64,000 nucleotides of DNA from Bradyrhizobium ontarionense (GTDB lineage Bacteria > Pseudomonadota > Alphaproteobacteria > Rhizobiales > Xanthobacteraceae), in contig NZ_CP088156.1 in the NCBI RefSeq assembly GCF_021088345.1, positions 1,426,001 to 1,490,000 of the forward strand. Direction: 5' to 3'. The first letter of the stretch is position 1. Every line of letters begins with the position of its first letter. The notes under the pieces are model-generated. The model did not search any database, was not told where the DNA came from, and was given only the letters and a program-made list of their open reading frames with translations. This document shows positions 8,464 to 17,580 of this stretch, one piece after another. The translations under genes and the position numbers were made by a program.

Positions 8464-9714
8464 ATGGAGAAGTCGATTGGCATCGTCGGGGCCGGCATCG
8501 GCGGGCTGCATCTGGCGCTCTATCTGCAGCAGCACGGCATCAAGCCGACCGTCCTGACCGACCGCGCCCCCGAGCAGTATGCAGCAACGCGGCTGATGAA
8601 CACGGTGGCGCACCACGGCGTCACGGTCGCCCGCGAGAACGAGCTGGGCGTGAACCATTGGGACGATCCTGACGTCGTCTATCATCACCATGATCACTTC
8701 TTCAATTTCCCGGGCAGCCCCCTGCTGTTCCGCGGCGCGTTCAAGCAGCCGAGCCGCGCGGTCGACTATCGGATCTATTTGCCGGCGCTGATGAAGGATT
8801 TCGAGGATCGCGGCGGCGCGATCGAATATGCCAGCATTCAGGACGACGACGTTCCGGCGCTGGTCGCGCGCTTCGATCTGCTGGTGGTGTCGACCGGCAA
8901 GGGCGCGCTCGGCCGTATGTTCAATCACCGGCCCGAGCTGTCACCCTACAATCAGCCGCAGCGCCTGCTCTGCGTCGGCCTCTATGACGGCGTCGATCAC
9001 GGCAGTCCGGATGGCGGCGACCCGCGCGGCGTCACGCTGTCGGTCTCGCCGGGGCATGGCGAGATGATCGTGATCCCGACCCTGACGTTCGGCGGCATGA
9101 AGACCGCGCTCTTGATGGAGAATATTCCCGGCGGCGACATGGCTGATCTGGTGTCGCTCAACTACGACGCCGATCCGGCGGCCTTCCGGCAGACGCTGCT
9201 CGACAAGCTCGAGACGCACCATCCGCACACCTACAATCGCATCGATATCAACCGCTTCGACCTGGTGCAGCCGCTCGACCTGCTGCAGGGCGCGGTCGTG
9301 CCGACGGTGCGGCGCTCCTCGGTCAGCTTCGATGACGGCAAGCTCGCCGTCGCGCTGGGTGACGTGCACTCGGTGGTCGATCCGCTGATGGGCCAGGGCG
9401 CCAACATGGCGTCCTATGCCGCATTCGAACTCGGCAAGGCGATCACCGAGGCGGTGGCGTTCGACGACCGCTTCGTCGAGACGGTCGATCGCGCGCGCGA
9501 GAACCGGGTGCTCGCCGCCGCGCGCTGGACCAACCTGATGCTGCAGCCGCCGTCCGAGGCGATGGGCCGGCTGATCTTCACCATGGCTGGGAATCGCGAG
9601 CTTTGCGACGAGTTCACCGACAACTTCAACTATCCGGAACGGCAGTGGGACCGGCTGGCGAGCGACCGGCGCATTCATGCCTGGATCGACGACAGGACCA
9701 GGCTCGCAGCCTGA
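8464..9714 (+). CDS. Styrene/indole monooxygenase-like flavoprotein (large component)
   Basis: 416 residues resembling StyA, the FADH2-dependent epoxidase of group E flavoprotein monooxygenases. The FAD-binding fold begins at residue 6 with GIVGAGIGGLHLALYLQQHG, and the second FAD motif is ALGDVHSVVDPLMGQGANMAS (near residue 300). There is no NADPH-binding motif, as expected when a separate reductase supplies FADH2. A GGGAGGGAG ribosome site precedes the ATG. The flavin reductase follows after 23 bases. The natural substrate (styrene, indole or other aryl alkene) cannot be told from sequence. Confidence 0.82.
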   Translation: MEKSIGIVGAGIGGLHLALYLQQHGIKPTVLTDRAPEQYAATRLMNTVAHHGVTVARENELGVNHWDDPDVVYHHHDHFFNFPGSPLLFRGAFKQPSRAVDYRIYLPALMKDFEDRGGAIEYASIQDDDVPALVARFDLLVVSTGKGALGRMFNHRPELSPYNQPQRLLCVGLYDGVDHGSPDGGDPRGVTLSVSPGHGEMIVIPTLTFGGMKTALLMENIPGGDMADLVSLNYDADPAAFRQTLLDKLETHHPHTYNRIDINRFDLVQPLDLLQGAVVPTVRRSSVSFDDGKLAVALGDVHSVVDPLMGQGANMASYAAFELGKAITEAVAFDDRFVETVDRARENRVLAAARWTNLMLQPPSEAMGRLIFTMAGNRELCDEFTDNFNYPERQWDRLASDRRIHAWIDDRTRLAA

Positions 9715-9737
9715 CGTCATACGACGGGAGCCGCGAC

Positions 9738-10265
9738 ATGAGCCATCATCCGGACCCCGCCGGTTTTCGCGCGGCGGCGTCGCGGTTCTCCACCGGGGTC
9801 ACCGTCGTGACCAGCAGATCCGCCGATGGCGCGCCGGCTGGCATGACCGCGAACAGCTTCACCACGGTCTCGATGCAGCCGCCAACCGTCCTGGTCTCGC
9901 TGAAGCGCGGCCGGACGTGGCAGGCGGTGACCGAGTCCCGCCGCTACGCGGTCAATGTGCTGGGCGCGGACGACGTCGCAATCTGCCGGCATTTCGCCGG
10001 GGCGCCGCTGTCGCAAGGCGCACCATCATTGATTGACTGCGAGGGCTTCTTCCTGCTGCCGCAGGCGATCGCGCAGTTCGGCTGCGAGGTCGTCAGCGCC
10101 ATCGAGATCGCCGACCACACGCTGTTCATCGGCGAGGTGCGCTGGTGCCGGCACCAGGACGGCCTGCCCCTCGCCTTCTACGCGAGCCGCTTCCGCAACG
10201 GATTGGGCGCCGAGATTTTGCCGAGCGACGCGCTGGCCTATCCTGCCGAGGGCTGGACGATCTGA
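9738..10265 (+). CDS. Flavin reductase, StyB/HpaC-like small component
   Basis: 175 residues of the flavin-reductase split-barrel family, expected to reduce FAD with NAD(P)H and pass FADH2 to the monooxygenase encoded just upstream. Family signatures visible include STGVTVVTS, GMTANSFTTVSMQPPTVLVSL near residues 34-54, FAVNVL-like YAVNVLGADD, and a C-terminal FYASRFRN. The start ATG at 9738 has GGGAG 7 bases upstream. Position and type together make a two-component monooxygenase very likely. Confidence 0.85.
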   Translation: MSHHPDPAGFRAAASRFSTGVTVVTSRSADGAPAGMTANSFTTVSMQPPTVLVSLKRGRTWQAVTESRRYAVNVLGADDVAICRHFAGAPLSQGAPSLIDCEGFFLLPQAIAQFGCEVVSAIEIADHTLFIGEVRWCRHQDGLPLAFYASRFRNGLGAEILPSDALAYPAEGWTI

Positions 10266-10314
10266 TGGGCGTGGCGCGGTGGGCACGTCGCTTCGCGCCC
10301 TGGCCTACCCTATG
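10266..10314. repeat. R2 repeat, degenerate copy 3
   Basis: GCGGTGGGCACG (10276-10287) and GGCCTACCCTA (about 10301-10311) match the inner and outer parts of R2 with changes. It begins directly after the stop codon of the flavin reductase. Confidence 0.55.
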
Positions 10315-10674
10315 GTTCAACAGGAAGAGAACGCGGTCCGCCGGGACGACTTAGTGAGCCAAACATCGTCACATTGAAGACTGCGGGTCCGGCACAGTCG
10401 TGAGGCTCAACCGCCGATCGGTCCGGGGTCGATGCCCCCCGTTGTGGCGGCTCCAGAATGACCGGAGCGCGGCCACGTGACGATCGATGGCGATGCTACC
10501 GCTGGTCGGATGTCGCCGTCAAACGTGTCGGCGCTGCGGGCGCGGCGCCTCCGGCCGGCGCTCCACAGGAAACCTTGCGGTCGTCATCTGGATTGCGGTG
10601 CCGACGCCCTTGACCGCGCGCCCCGCGGCTTGGTCTAAGCGGGACGAGCTTCGCCAGTGCCCGGGAACTTCACC
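10315..10674. other. Gene-free spacer before xthA
   Basis: About 360 bases with no convincing coding region. A short open frame at 10487-10732 overlaps the xthA start, lacks a ribosome site and resembles no family. The right part holds the putative xthA promoter. Confidence 0.45.
10610..10639 (+). promoter_or_regulatory. Putative promoter of xthA
   Basis: TTGACC (10610-10615), an 18-base spacer and TCTAAG (10634-10639), 35 bases before the xthA start. The -35 resembles the housekeeping consensus; the -10 match is weak. Confidence 0.35.
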
Positions 10675-11466
10675 ATGCGCATCGCCACCTGGAACGTCAA
10701 TTCGGTCCGGCAACGGATCGAGCACCTCGTGACCTGGCTCAAGGAGTGCTCGCCGGACATTGTCTGCCTGCAGGAGATCAAGTGCACGGACGACGCGTTT
10801 CCGCGGCTGGAGATCGAGGCGCTCGGCTACAACGTCGTCACCCACGGCCAGAAGACCTTCAACGGCGTCGCGCTGCTGTCGAAGCTGCCGTTCGACGAGA
10901 CCCGGTCGGGACTCGCTGGCGATGCCGAGGACGTGCATGCGCGGTTCATCGAGGGGGTGGTCAGTCTCAAGAGCGGCGTGGTCCGCATCGCCTGCCTCTA
11001 TCTGCCCAACGGCAACCCCGCGAACACCGATAAATATCCCTACAAGCTCAAATGGATGTCGCGGCTTCGTGACTACACGCGTGAACGGCTGAAGACCGAG
11101 GAGCCGCTGATCCTGGCGGGCGACTTCAACGTCATTCCGCAGGCCGCCGACGTCTCAAATCCCGAAGCCTGGGTCGAGGATGCGCTGTTCCGCCCGGAGA
11201 CCCGGGAGAGCTTCCAGGCACTGCTGGGCCTCGGCCTCACCGACGCGCTGCGCGCGGTAACGGATGCACCCGGGCAATACACGTTCTGGGACTATCAGGC
11301 CGGGGCCTGGCAGAAGAATATGGGAATCCGCATCGATCACCTGCTGCTGTCGCCGCAAGCCTCCGACCGGCTGGTCGAGGTCGGCATCGACAGCTATGTG
11401 AGAGCCTGGGAGAAGCCGTCGGATCACGTGCCGGTGTGGGCCGATTTCGATCTCGAGACGGCGTGA
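10675..11466 (+). CDS. xthA: Exodeoxyribonuclease III (AP endonuclease)
   Basis: 263 residues of the EEP nuclease family, a base-excision-repair enzyme that cuts at abasic sites and trims 3' ends. Catalytic motifs are WNVNS (Asn at residue 7), CLQEIKC (metal-binding Glu), LAGDFNVIP (Asp and Asn) and the terminal SDHVPVW (catalytic His). I chose MRIATWNVNS at 10675; an ATG 18 bases upstream adds MPGNFT, which the family lacks. It lies 26 bases ahead of the beta-lactamase gene on the same strand. Confidence 0.95.
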   Translation: MRIATWNVNSVRQRIEHLVTWLKECSPDIVCLQEIKCTDDAFPRLEIEALGYNVVTHGQKTFNGVALLSKLPFDETRSGLAGDAEDVHARFIEGVVSLKSGVVRIACLYLPNGNPANTDKYPYKLKWMSRLRDYTRERLKTEEPLILAGDFNVIPQAADVSNPEAWVEDALFRPETRESFQALLGLGLTDALRAVTDAPGQYTFWDYQAGAWQKNMGIRIDHLLLSPQASDRLVEVGIDSYVRAWEKPSDHVPVWADFDLETA

Positions 11467-11492
11467 TCCGCAAGGCCCTACGGAGGCCGGAC

Positions 11493-12374
11493 ATGACGAT
11501 GTACACACGGCGGCAATTGTTTCCGGTGGCGCTGGCGCCATTGTTGGGGTTGAGCTCAGCCACCACCCCGGCAAATGCCGCCGATCTGCAGGCCGACATC
11601 GCTGAGATCGAGGCGTATAGCGGCGCGCGGCTCGGCGTTGCGCTGCTGGACACCGCGAGCGGCAGCCTCAGCGGTCACAGGCTCGACGAGCGGTTTGCGA
11701 TGTGCAGCACGTTCAAGGCGCTGCTCGCGGCGGCCGTGCTCGCAAAGGTCGACGTCGGCACCGAACAGCTGGCGCGGCGCATTCCGATCACGCAGGCGGA
11801 CATCCTGGCCTACGCGCCGGTCACCAAGATCTATGTCGGGACATCGGGCCTGTCGGTCGCCGAACTGTGCGAGGCGGCCGTGACCGTCAGCGACAACACG
11901 GCGGCGAACCTGCTGCTGGCGACGCTCGGCGGTCCCGCCGGCCTCACCCGCGCGATCCGCGCCTTCGGCGATGCCATCAGCCGGCTCGATCGCACCGAGC
12001 CCGACCTCAACGAAGCCAAGCCGGGCGACGTCAGGGACACGACGACGCCGGCAGCGATGGCGCAGACCCTGGCGACGCTGACGACGGGCCATGCGCTGTC
12101 AGCCGCGTCGCGCGATCTGCTGACGGGCTGGATGATCGGCTGCCAGACCGGCGGTGCCAGGCTGCGTGCCGGCCTGCCCAAGGAATGGCGCATCGGCGAC
12201 AAGACCGGCACGGGCGCGCACGGCAGCAGCAACGACGTCGCGGTGATCTGGCCCGCGGGGCGCGCGCCGGTGATCGTGAGCAGCTATCTGACCGAGAGCA
12301 CGGCAAGCGACGACAAGCGCAACGCCGTTCACGCGGCGGTCGGCCGCGCCGTGGCAACCGCGCTCGGGGCTTGA
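11493..12374 (+). CDS. Class A beta-lactamase, exported
   Basis: 293 residues. The N-terminus has a twin-arginine-like TRRQLF followed by a hydrophobic stretch and a likely cut after ANA (residues 27-29), so it is probably periplasmic. All class A motifs are present: Ser72-Thr-Phe-Lys75, Ser133-Asp-Asn135, Glu169-Pro-Asp-Leu-Asn173 and Lys237-Thr-Gly239. It hydrolyses beta-lactams through an acyl-serine intermediate. A CGGAGG ribosome site supports ATG 11493. No LysR-type AmpR gene is adjacent, so it may be constitutive. Its last 46 bases overlap the 3' end of ureD on the other strand. Confidence 0.92.
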   Translation: MTMYTRRQLFPVALAPLLGLSSATTPANAADLQADIAEIEAYSGARLGVALLDTASGSLSGHRLDERFAMCSTFKALLAAAVLAKVDVGTEQLARRIPITQADILAYAPVTKIYVGTSGLSVAELCEAAVTVSDNTAANLLLATLGGPAGLTRAIRAFGDAISRLDRTEPDLNEAKPGDVRDTTTPAAMAQTLATLTTGHALSAASRDLLTGWMIGCQTGGARLRAGLPKEWRIGDKTGTGAHGSSNDVAVIWPAGRAPVIVSSYLTESTASDDKRNAVHAAVGRAVATALGA

Positions 12375-13204
12375 GCACCGGTCACCGCAATCCCACGTGC
12401 GCGGATCTCGATCTCGCGATAGACAGCCGCGACCTGATCGAAGCCGGCGCGCAGCCGCCGCATCTCCCGGGCCGCCAGCCGCACGCCGATGCCCGCGCCG
12501 GCCGGCAACAGGCTCGCCGCAGCGTACAGGCCATCGATGCGCGCGAGCGCGCCGCCGAGGCGCCGGCTCACCCCGCCGGGATCATGCCCCGGTGGCAGCA
12601 CCAGGAGCGCCGAGCCGAAGGCGCGGTGGCCCTTGAACAGCGCGGCGTCCGGACGGCTAAGATGCATGCGGTCGATCAGGAACGGATCTTCCCCCGGCCG
12701 GCGGACGATCAGCGTGGAGTCGAACTCACGGAACAGGCGCCCTCGCCCGTCCGGATCGTGCATCGTGAAGGCATCGGTGGCGAGCGCCGAAGCATCGTGC
12801 GCGCAGTCCAGTTCGAGCACCTGGCACAAGGCCGCATCCGGAAACAGGATGCGCGGCTCGGGCCGGTAGTCGAGCGACGCGCCGGCCGCGACGTGCAACT
12901 GCACCCGCTCCACGGCGCGCATGCCCTCCTCGGCGCGATGCACCGAGGTCGCCCCCTGTGTCGTGACCGAGACCGCGACACCGGGACCGAGCGTGAAGCG
13001 CTGCGTCAGCCGGTCCTCGCCATGCACGGCGCCGCTGCCGGTCTGCAGGATGACGCTGAGGCGATCCGGCCGCTCTGCATCCGTGTGGAAGCTGCGCGTC
13101 AGCACGAACGGCCAGGCAAACAGCCGGCGGTCGATGACGGTGCGGCCGCCGCGCCGGACGAAGGCGAGATCGAGCCGCAGCCGATCTGGGACGAGATCGC
13201 TCAC
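12329..13204 (-). CDS. ureD: Urease accessory protein UreD
   Basis: 291 residues. UreD (UreH) is the scaffold that, with UreF and UreG, loads nickel into apo-urease. Recognisable family features are the central [22 protein letters not shown] strand and [10 protein letters not shown]. The GTG start at 13204 overlaps the TGA of ureG (shared GTGA), indicating translational coupling. It is the last gene of the urease run. The 3' end overlaps the convergent beta-lactamase gene by 46 bases. Confidence 0.88.
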   Translation of the reverse strand: MSDLVPDRLRLDLAFVRRGGRTVIDRRLFAWPFVLTRSFHTDAERPDRLSVILQTGSGAVHGEDRLTQRFTLGPGVAVSVTTQGATSVHRAEEGMRAVERVQLHVAAGASLDYRPEPRILFPDAALCQVLELDCAHDASALATDAFTMHDPDGRGRLFREFDSTLIVRRPGEDPFLIDRMHLSRPDAALFKGHRAFGSALLVLPPGHDPGGVSRRLGGALARIDGLYAAASLLPAGAGIGVRLAAREMRRLRAGFDQVAAVYREIEIRARGIAVTGAQAPSAVATARPTAA

Positions 13205-13851
13205 GTGCGGAACAGCACCTCCCGCTCGAGCAGGTCGACGATCGCATCGATCCCCTCGCCGCGCCGGCAATTCGTCAGCAGCACCGGCCGCCCGCCGCGC
13301 ACGTCCATGGCCTCGCGCTGCATGCGATCGAGATCGACGCCGACATGAACAGCGAGATCGACCTTGTTGATGACGAGCAGATCGGCGCGGATCACGCCAG
13401 GACCACGCTTGCGCGGGATGTCGTCGCCGCCGGCGACGTCGATCACGAACATCCAGAAGTCGGTGAGGTCGCGCGAGAAGGTCGAGGCGAGATTGTCGCC
13501 GCCGCTCTCCAACAGGATCAGCTCGACGCCGGGAAAGCGCCGCTCCAATTCGTCGGCGGCCTCGATGTTGAGCGTCGGATCCTCGCGGATGACCGTGTGC
13601 GGGCAGGCGCCGGCCTCGACCGCCGAGACGCGCGCAGGATCAATCAAGCCGGAGCGGCGGACGCGCTCGGCATCTTCGGCGGTGACGAGATCGTTGGTGA
13701 TGATGGCGATGTCGATGCCGCGCGCCTGAAGCGCCGGGATCAAGCGCTCGACCAGCGCGGTCTTGCCGGAGCCAACGGGACCGCCGATGCCGACGCGCGC
13801 GGCGGTCATCGGGTGGTCAGGCGCATAACCCGTGAGAGCGAGACGGCTCAT
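13201..13851 (-). CDS. ureG: Urease accessory GTPase UreG
   Basis: 216 residues, a SIMIBI-class GTPase that powers nickel insertion into urease. The P-loop is [17 protein letters not shown] (residues 18-34 approximately), and other hallmarks are [12 protein letters not shown], the nickel-relevant GACPHT (Cys-Pro-His), [12 protein letters not shown] and the guanine-specific NKVDL. The ATG at 13851 overlaps the ureC stop (ATGA). A longer frame upstream exists but lies inside ureC. Confidence 0.96.
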   Translation of the reverse strand: MSRLALTGYAPDHPMTAARVGIGGPVGSGKTALVERLIPALQARGIDIAIITNDLVTAEDAERVRRSGLIDPARVSAVEAGACPHTVIREDPTLNIEAADELERRFPGVELILLESGGDNLASTFSRDLTDFWMFVIDVAGGDDIPRKRGPGVIRADLLVINKVDLAVHVGVDLDRMQREAMDVRGGRPVLLTNCRRGEGIDAIVDLLEREVLFRT

Positions 13852-15554
13852 CGCAGCATGAACCTCCGGGCGAGCGGGACGGTGGTGGCCGGCGGACATA
13901 TCAGGAGCTTGCCGTCGGCACGGACCTCGAAGGTTTGTGGATCGACCTCGACCTGCGGCATGGCCGCGTTGCGCACCATGTCGGTCTTGCGCAAGCGACG
14001 GACGTTCCTGATCTGCACGGTCTCGCGTCCCAGCCCGAGCTTGCGGCGGATGTCGGCTTCGACCGCGAGCTTGGACATGAAGTTGACGCCGAGCCGCTGC
14101 GGGGCGGCGCCGAGCGCGCCCCACATCCGCTTCTGGATCATCGGCTCCGACAGCCCGAGGCTGCCATTGCCGTCGCCCATCGCGGCCCACACCGGGAAGC
14201 CGTCCTTGATCACCATGTAGGGCTTGAGGCCGAACGAGGCGCGTGGCCACAGCACCAGATCAGCCATCTTGCCGACCTCGATGGAGCCGACGACATGGTC
14301 GATGCCGACCGCGATCGCGGGATTGATCGTCAGCTTGGCGACGTAGCGCTTGATGCGCTCATTGTCGGCGCGCGCGGTCGCCTCCTCCGGCAGCCGGCCG
14401 ATGCGGTCCTTCATCACGCTGGCAAGCTGCCAGCATTTGGCGACGTTCTCGGCGAGCCGGCCCATCCCTTGCGTGTCGGTGCCGAAGATCGAGATCGCGC
14501 CCATGTCGTGGAGGAAGTCCTCGGCGGCCATCGATTGCGCCCGCACCCGCGCCTCGCCGAACATGACGTCCTCGGGCGCGTTGTAGTTGAGCTGATGACA
14601 GATCATCGTCATCGGCACGCCCTCTTCCATTCCATACGAAGTATAGGGATTGGTCGGGTTGGTCGAGGACGGGATCACGTTGTCCCACGACACGACCTTG
14701 AGCAGGTCGGGCGCATGGCCGCCGCCGGCGCCTTCGACGTGATACATGTGGATGGTGCGGCCATCGACCGCGGCCATCGTATCCTCGCAGAAGCCGTATT
14801 CGTTGATCGAGTCGGTGTGGAGGTGGACAGCGAAATCGTTGCGATCGGCGGCGATCAGGCTCTTGTCGATGACATCAGGCGCGGCGCCGAAATCCTCGTG
14901 GATCTTGACCGACATGCCGCCGGCGGCGACGGCCTCCTCAACCGCTTCGAGGTTGGAGCCGCCGCGCCCGAACAGCGCGTAGTTCAGCGGAGAGAACTCG
15001 ATGGATTTGAGGAAGTGACCGAAGTTCGGCCCGGAGCCGCTGCCGACGTCGAACACCGGCCCGGAGCCGTTGCCGACCAGGGTCGTGGTGCCGCCGGCCA
15101 GCGCATGATCGGACTGCTCGGGCGAGATCAGATGCGCGTGGCTCTCGATCGCGCCCGCGGTGACGATGAACGGGCCGCCGGCGATCGGTGCGGTGGTGTG
15201 ACCCACCACCATGTCCGGGTGCACATCCGGCATCACGTCGGGATTGCCGGCCTTGCCGATACCGACGATGCGGCCGTCGCGGATGCCGATGTCGGCCTTC
15301 ACGATGCCGGCGACGGCATCGATGATGGTGGCGTTCTTGATGACGACGTCGAGAATCTTGTGGGACGACGTGCGATGGCCGGCGATGGCTTCGCCATCGC
15401 GCAGATTCTTGCCGGCGCCGACCAGGAGCTCATGACCATAGGTCGTGTAGTCGTGCTCGATCTCGGCGAGCAGGCTGGTGTCGGCGAGCCGAACCAGATC
15501 GCCCTTGGTCGGGCCATAGAGCTCGGCATAGGCGCGGCGGGTCAGCGTGGCCAT
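13848..15554 (-). CDS. ureC: Urease alpha subunit, divergent clade
   Basis: 568 residues; hydrolyses urea to ammonia and carbamate. Metal ligands and catalytic residues are all present: His139 and His141 (ESHAHL), carbamylated Lys217 and His219 (KIHEDFG), His246, His272, Cys319-His320, Arg336 and Asp360 (GTDTQGMGR). Apart from the first two histidines, these numbers match those I recall for Klebsiella urease. It departs from canonical UreC elsewhere: [11 protein letters not shown] replaces a DSHIHFICPQQ-like stretch, the usual TTCTPGPW segment is replaced by GSGSGPNFG, and the flap reads CHQL instead of CHHL. The gene follows fused ureAB after 3 bases and overlaps ureG by 4. Active urease is likely, altered kinetics possible. 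Confidence 0.93.
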   Translation of the reverse strand: MATLTRRAYAELYGPTKGDLVRLADTSLLAEIEHDYTTYGHELLVGAGKNLRDGEAIAGHRTSSHKILDVVIKNATIIDAVAGIVKADIGIRDGRIVGIGKAGNPDVMPDVHPDMVVGHTTAPIAGGPFIVTAGAIESHAHLISPEQSDHALAGGTTTLVGNGSGPVFDVGSGSGPNFGHFLKSIEFSPLNYALFGRGGSNLEAVEEAVAAGGMSVKIHEDFGAAPDVIDKSLIAADRNDFAVHLHTDSINEYGFCEDTMAAVDGRTIHMYHVEGAGGGHAPDLLKVVSWDNVIPSSTNPTNPYTSYGMEEGVPMTMICHQLNYNAPEDVMFGEARVRAQSMAAEDFLHDMGAISIFGTDTQGMGRLAENVAKCWQLASVMKDRIGRLPEEATARADNERIKRYVAKLTINPAIAVGIDHVVGSIEVGKMADLVLWPRASFGLKPYMVIKDGFPVWAAMGDGNGSLGLSEPMIQKRMWGALGAAPQRLGVNFMSKLAVEADIRRKLGLGRETVQIRNVRRLRKTDMVRNAAMPQVEVDPQTFEVRADGKLLICPPATTVPLARRFMLR

Positions 15555-15557
15555 GGT

Positions 15558-16256
15558 CTAAGCTCCCAGATAGCCGCGCGACTGCGCCAGCTTCAGCGCC
15601 TCGTCGCGCGCGCCGGCCGCATCGAGCGGGCCGTTGACGAGCCCGGCCTGGCCGCGCACGATGCGGTCGCCCGTGATCGGCACCAGCCGTACCGACTTCG
15701 TAACCCCCGGCTCGAAACGGATGCCGAGGCCCGCGGGACGGTCGATCTTCATGCCCCAGGCGGCGGCGCGGTCGAACAACAACGCACGATTGATCTCGAA
15801 GAAATGGGTGTGGCTGCGCACCTGGATGTCGCGATCTCCGGTGTTGACGACGTCGAGTGTGACGAACGGCAGCTCGGTGAACATCTCGATGTCGGCACCG
15901 CCGGCGATGATCTCGCCGGGCACGATGTCATCGGGCGCAGCACCTTCGGCCGGCTGGATCGGCTCGAACAGCGCCATCACCTTGGTGCCCTCGGCGAACA
16001 TCAGCTCGACATAGAGCATCGGGATCATCTGGGCGACGCCAGGCTCGACGTCATCTGATGTCAGCAGCCGGCCCGCCATGTCGCGGATATCGGCATAGGG
16101 CAGATTGCGGCGCGCCGCAGTCATCACTTCGTCAGTGATGTAGGCGACGGCCTCGGGATGGCTGAGCTTGATGCCGAGCGAGCGGTTGCGCCGCGCCATC
16201 TGCGCGGCGTTGAAGATCACGAGACGATCCATCTCGGTCGGCGACAGGTTCATCAT
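15558..16256 (-). CDS. ureAB: Urease gamma-beta fusion subunit
   Basis: 232 residues joining UreA (about 1-100, with NLSPTEMDRLVIFNAA and the terminal ADIRDMAGRLLTSDDVEPGV) to UreB (about 110-220, with VPGEIIAGGADIEM, QVRSHTHFFEINRAL and GLGIRFEPGV). Fused gamma-beta subunits are known from some bacteria and pair with alpha subunits of less common clades, as here. It forms the structural trimer unit with UreC. ureC follows by 3 bases; ureF precedes by 14. Confidence 0.93.
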   Translation of the reverse strand: MMNLSPTEMDRLVIFNAAQMARRNRSLGIKLSHPEAVAYITDEVMTAARRNLPYADIRDMAGRLLTSDDVEPGVAQMIPMLYVELMFAEGTKVMALFEPIQPAEGAAPDDIVPGEIIAGGADIEMFTELPFVTLDVVNTGDRDIQVRSHTHFFEINRALLFDRAAAWGMKIDRPAGLGIRFEPGVTKSVRLVPITGDRIVRGQAGLVNGPLDAAGARDEALKLAQSRGYLGA

Positions 16257-16270
16257 GCGTAATACCTCGG

Positions 16271-16948
16271 TCAGGTCGTGAACATGCGCACGTGCCGCAG
16301 CGGACCGCGCGACACGGCGATGTCGATGAAGGGCGTGAAGCTCGACGGCATCGCGTCGTCGTTGGGCGTCTCGGTGAGCAGATCAGCGAGCAGCGCGCGG
16401 GCGCGCGCGAGGCTGCGCTGGGAATCGATATGGCCGATCAGGCCAAGCCGCACGGCGGCGCTGACGAGGCCCGTGATGAGCGTCCAGCCGGAGACAAGTT
16501 CGGCCGCATCGAGACCGAGGCCGGCATCGCGGCCAGCGATGGCCTGCACGACGGCGAGATGGCCGAGCCGGGCGTCCGCCGAAACGCAGGCGCGATAGGA
16601 AACCGACAAGGGACCGGCGAGCTTGACCCAGACGCCGAGCAGCGCCCTGCCCGCGCGCCGCGATCCCTCGCGCATTTCGGCCGATGGCGTCGTGGCCTCC
16701 GCCAGGCGATCAACCGCCGTGATCGCGGCGACGTCGCTCGCGCGCCAGGCGCGCCGGAGCAGAATGCGGTCCATGGAGGCCCAGCGCTGCGCGAGGTGAT
16801 CGGCGATGACGCAGTCGAGATCATCGCGATCGGACACCATGCCGTCGGCGGCGAGGCCTTCGGTGCCCCAGGAGAATGCAAAACCGCCGGCCGGAAAGGC
16901 GCTGTCACCGAGCTGCAGCAGCGCGAGCGCCTCGGCCCGATCAAACAT
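16271..16948 (-). CDS. ureF: Urease accessory protein UreF
   Basis: 225 residues. UreF binds UreD and acts with UreG in nickel loading. Family signatures are LLQLGDSAFPAGGFAFSWG at residues 10-28, the central MDRILLRRAWRA, and SRRAGRALL. The ATG at 16948 overlaps the end of ureE by 8 bases. A longer upstream frame would run through ureE and is rejected. Confidence 0.92.
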   Translation of the reverse strand: MFDRAEALALLQLGDSAFPAGGFAFSWGTEGLAADGMVSDRDDLDCVIADHLAQRWASMDRILLRRAWRASDVAAITAVDRLAEATTPSAEMREGSRRAGRALLGVWVKLAGPLSVSYRACVSADARLGHLAVVQAIAGRDAGLGLDAAELVSGWTLITGLVSAAVRLGLIGHIDSQRSLARARALLADLLTETPNDDAMPSSFTPFIDIAVSRGPLRHVRMFTT

Positions 16949-17390
16949 GGTCGCGCTCCACCACCTCGCCGGCGTCGAGCAGCGGCCGAATACGCGCACG
17001 ATAGGTCGCGAGCGGCGCATCGAGCAGCACCACCAGGCAGTCGCCTTCGAAGCGCACGCGCCAATGCAGATTGCCGGCGTGCCAGCCGAGCTTGAGCGCG
17101 CTCGCTTCGTCGCGCGCGCGCAGGCGCCAGACCTGCGGCTCGCCGAACCGGGCGATGATGGCGCGATCGGAGTCGAGATGGAGCAGCGCGCCGTCGATCA
17201 GCTCTTCGTCGCGGTCGAGGCTGACGGCACAGTCGGTGCCACGATCGGTGGTCAGGCGGAACCGCTTGCGGCCGGCGTCCTCCGGCGGCACGAACAACAG
17301 CTCGATGCCACCGCGGTGCTCGAGCGCGTGGAGCTGCCGGGCATAAGCCCTGTCGTCGGCGCGTCCCATGATGCCGTGCAGACGGAGCAT
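16941..17390 (-). CDS. ureE: Urease accessory nickel chaperone UreE
   Basis: 149 residues. UreE delivers nickel to the UreDFG complex. The N-terminal peptide-binding-like domain carries AYARQLHALEHRGGIELLF and RFRLTTDRGTDCAVSLDRDE; the C-terminal part has the metal-binding LGWHAGNLHWRV. It lacks the His-rich tail of some UreE proteins. It heads the urease run, separated from the upstream ABM gene by 262 bases holding an inverted pair of R5 repeats. Confidence 0.88.
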   Translation of the reverse strand: MLRLHGIMGRADDRAYARQLHALEHRGGIELLFVPPEDAGRKRFRLTTDRGTDCAVSLDRDEELIDGALLHLDSDRAIIARFGEPQVWRLRARDEASALKLGWHAGNLHWRVRFEGDCLVVLLDAPLATYRARIRPLLDAGEVVERDHV

Positions 17391-17430
17391 CGGCGGTGGT
17401 CCTCTTTGTTCGTCAGTTCACAGCATTGGG

Positions 17431-17481
17431 GCCTCATGGTTCGAGACGCCCGCCAAGTGGCGGGCTCCTCACCATGAGGGT
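17431..17481. repeat. R5 repeat, left copy
   Basis: Contains CCTCATGGTTCGAGACGCCC and CTCCTCACCATGAGGG. It matches the reverse complement of 17581-17631 over GAGACGCCCGCCAAGTGGCG. It lies just upstream of ureE. Confidence 0.75.
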
Positions 17482-17580
17482 TAAGAGTGTCCCAGGTCGC
17501 ATGGCGCTGGCGGTGTATGCTCGCACTCCCCAGCGACACGAAGCCCTCTCGCACCAAGCGCCACCTCGCCACACCCTCCG

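Noticed and set aside
10487..10732. 81-residue open frame ahead of xthA
   Set aside because: No ribosome site, overlaps the xthA start, and no protein-like features.
13935..16058. 707-residue open frame opposite ureC and ureAB
   Set aside because: The urease genes are unambiguous; the antisense frame has no recognisable domain.
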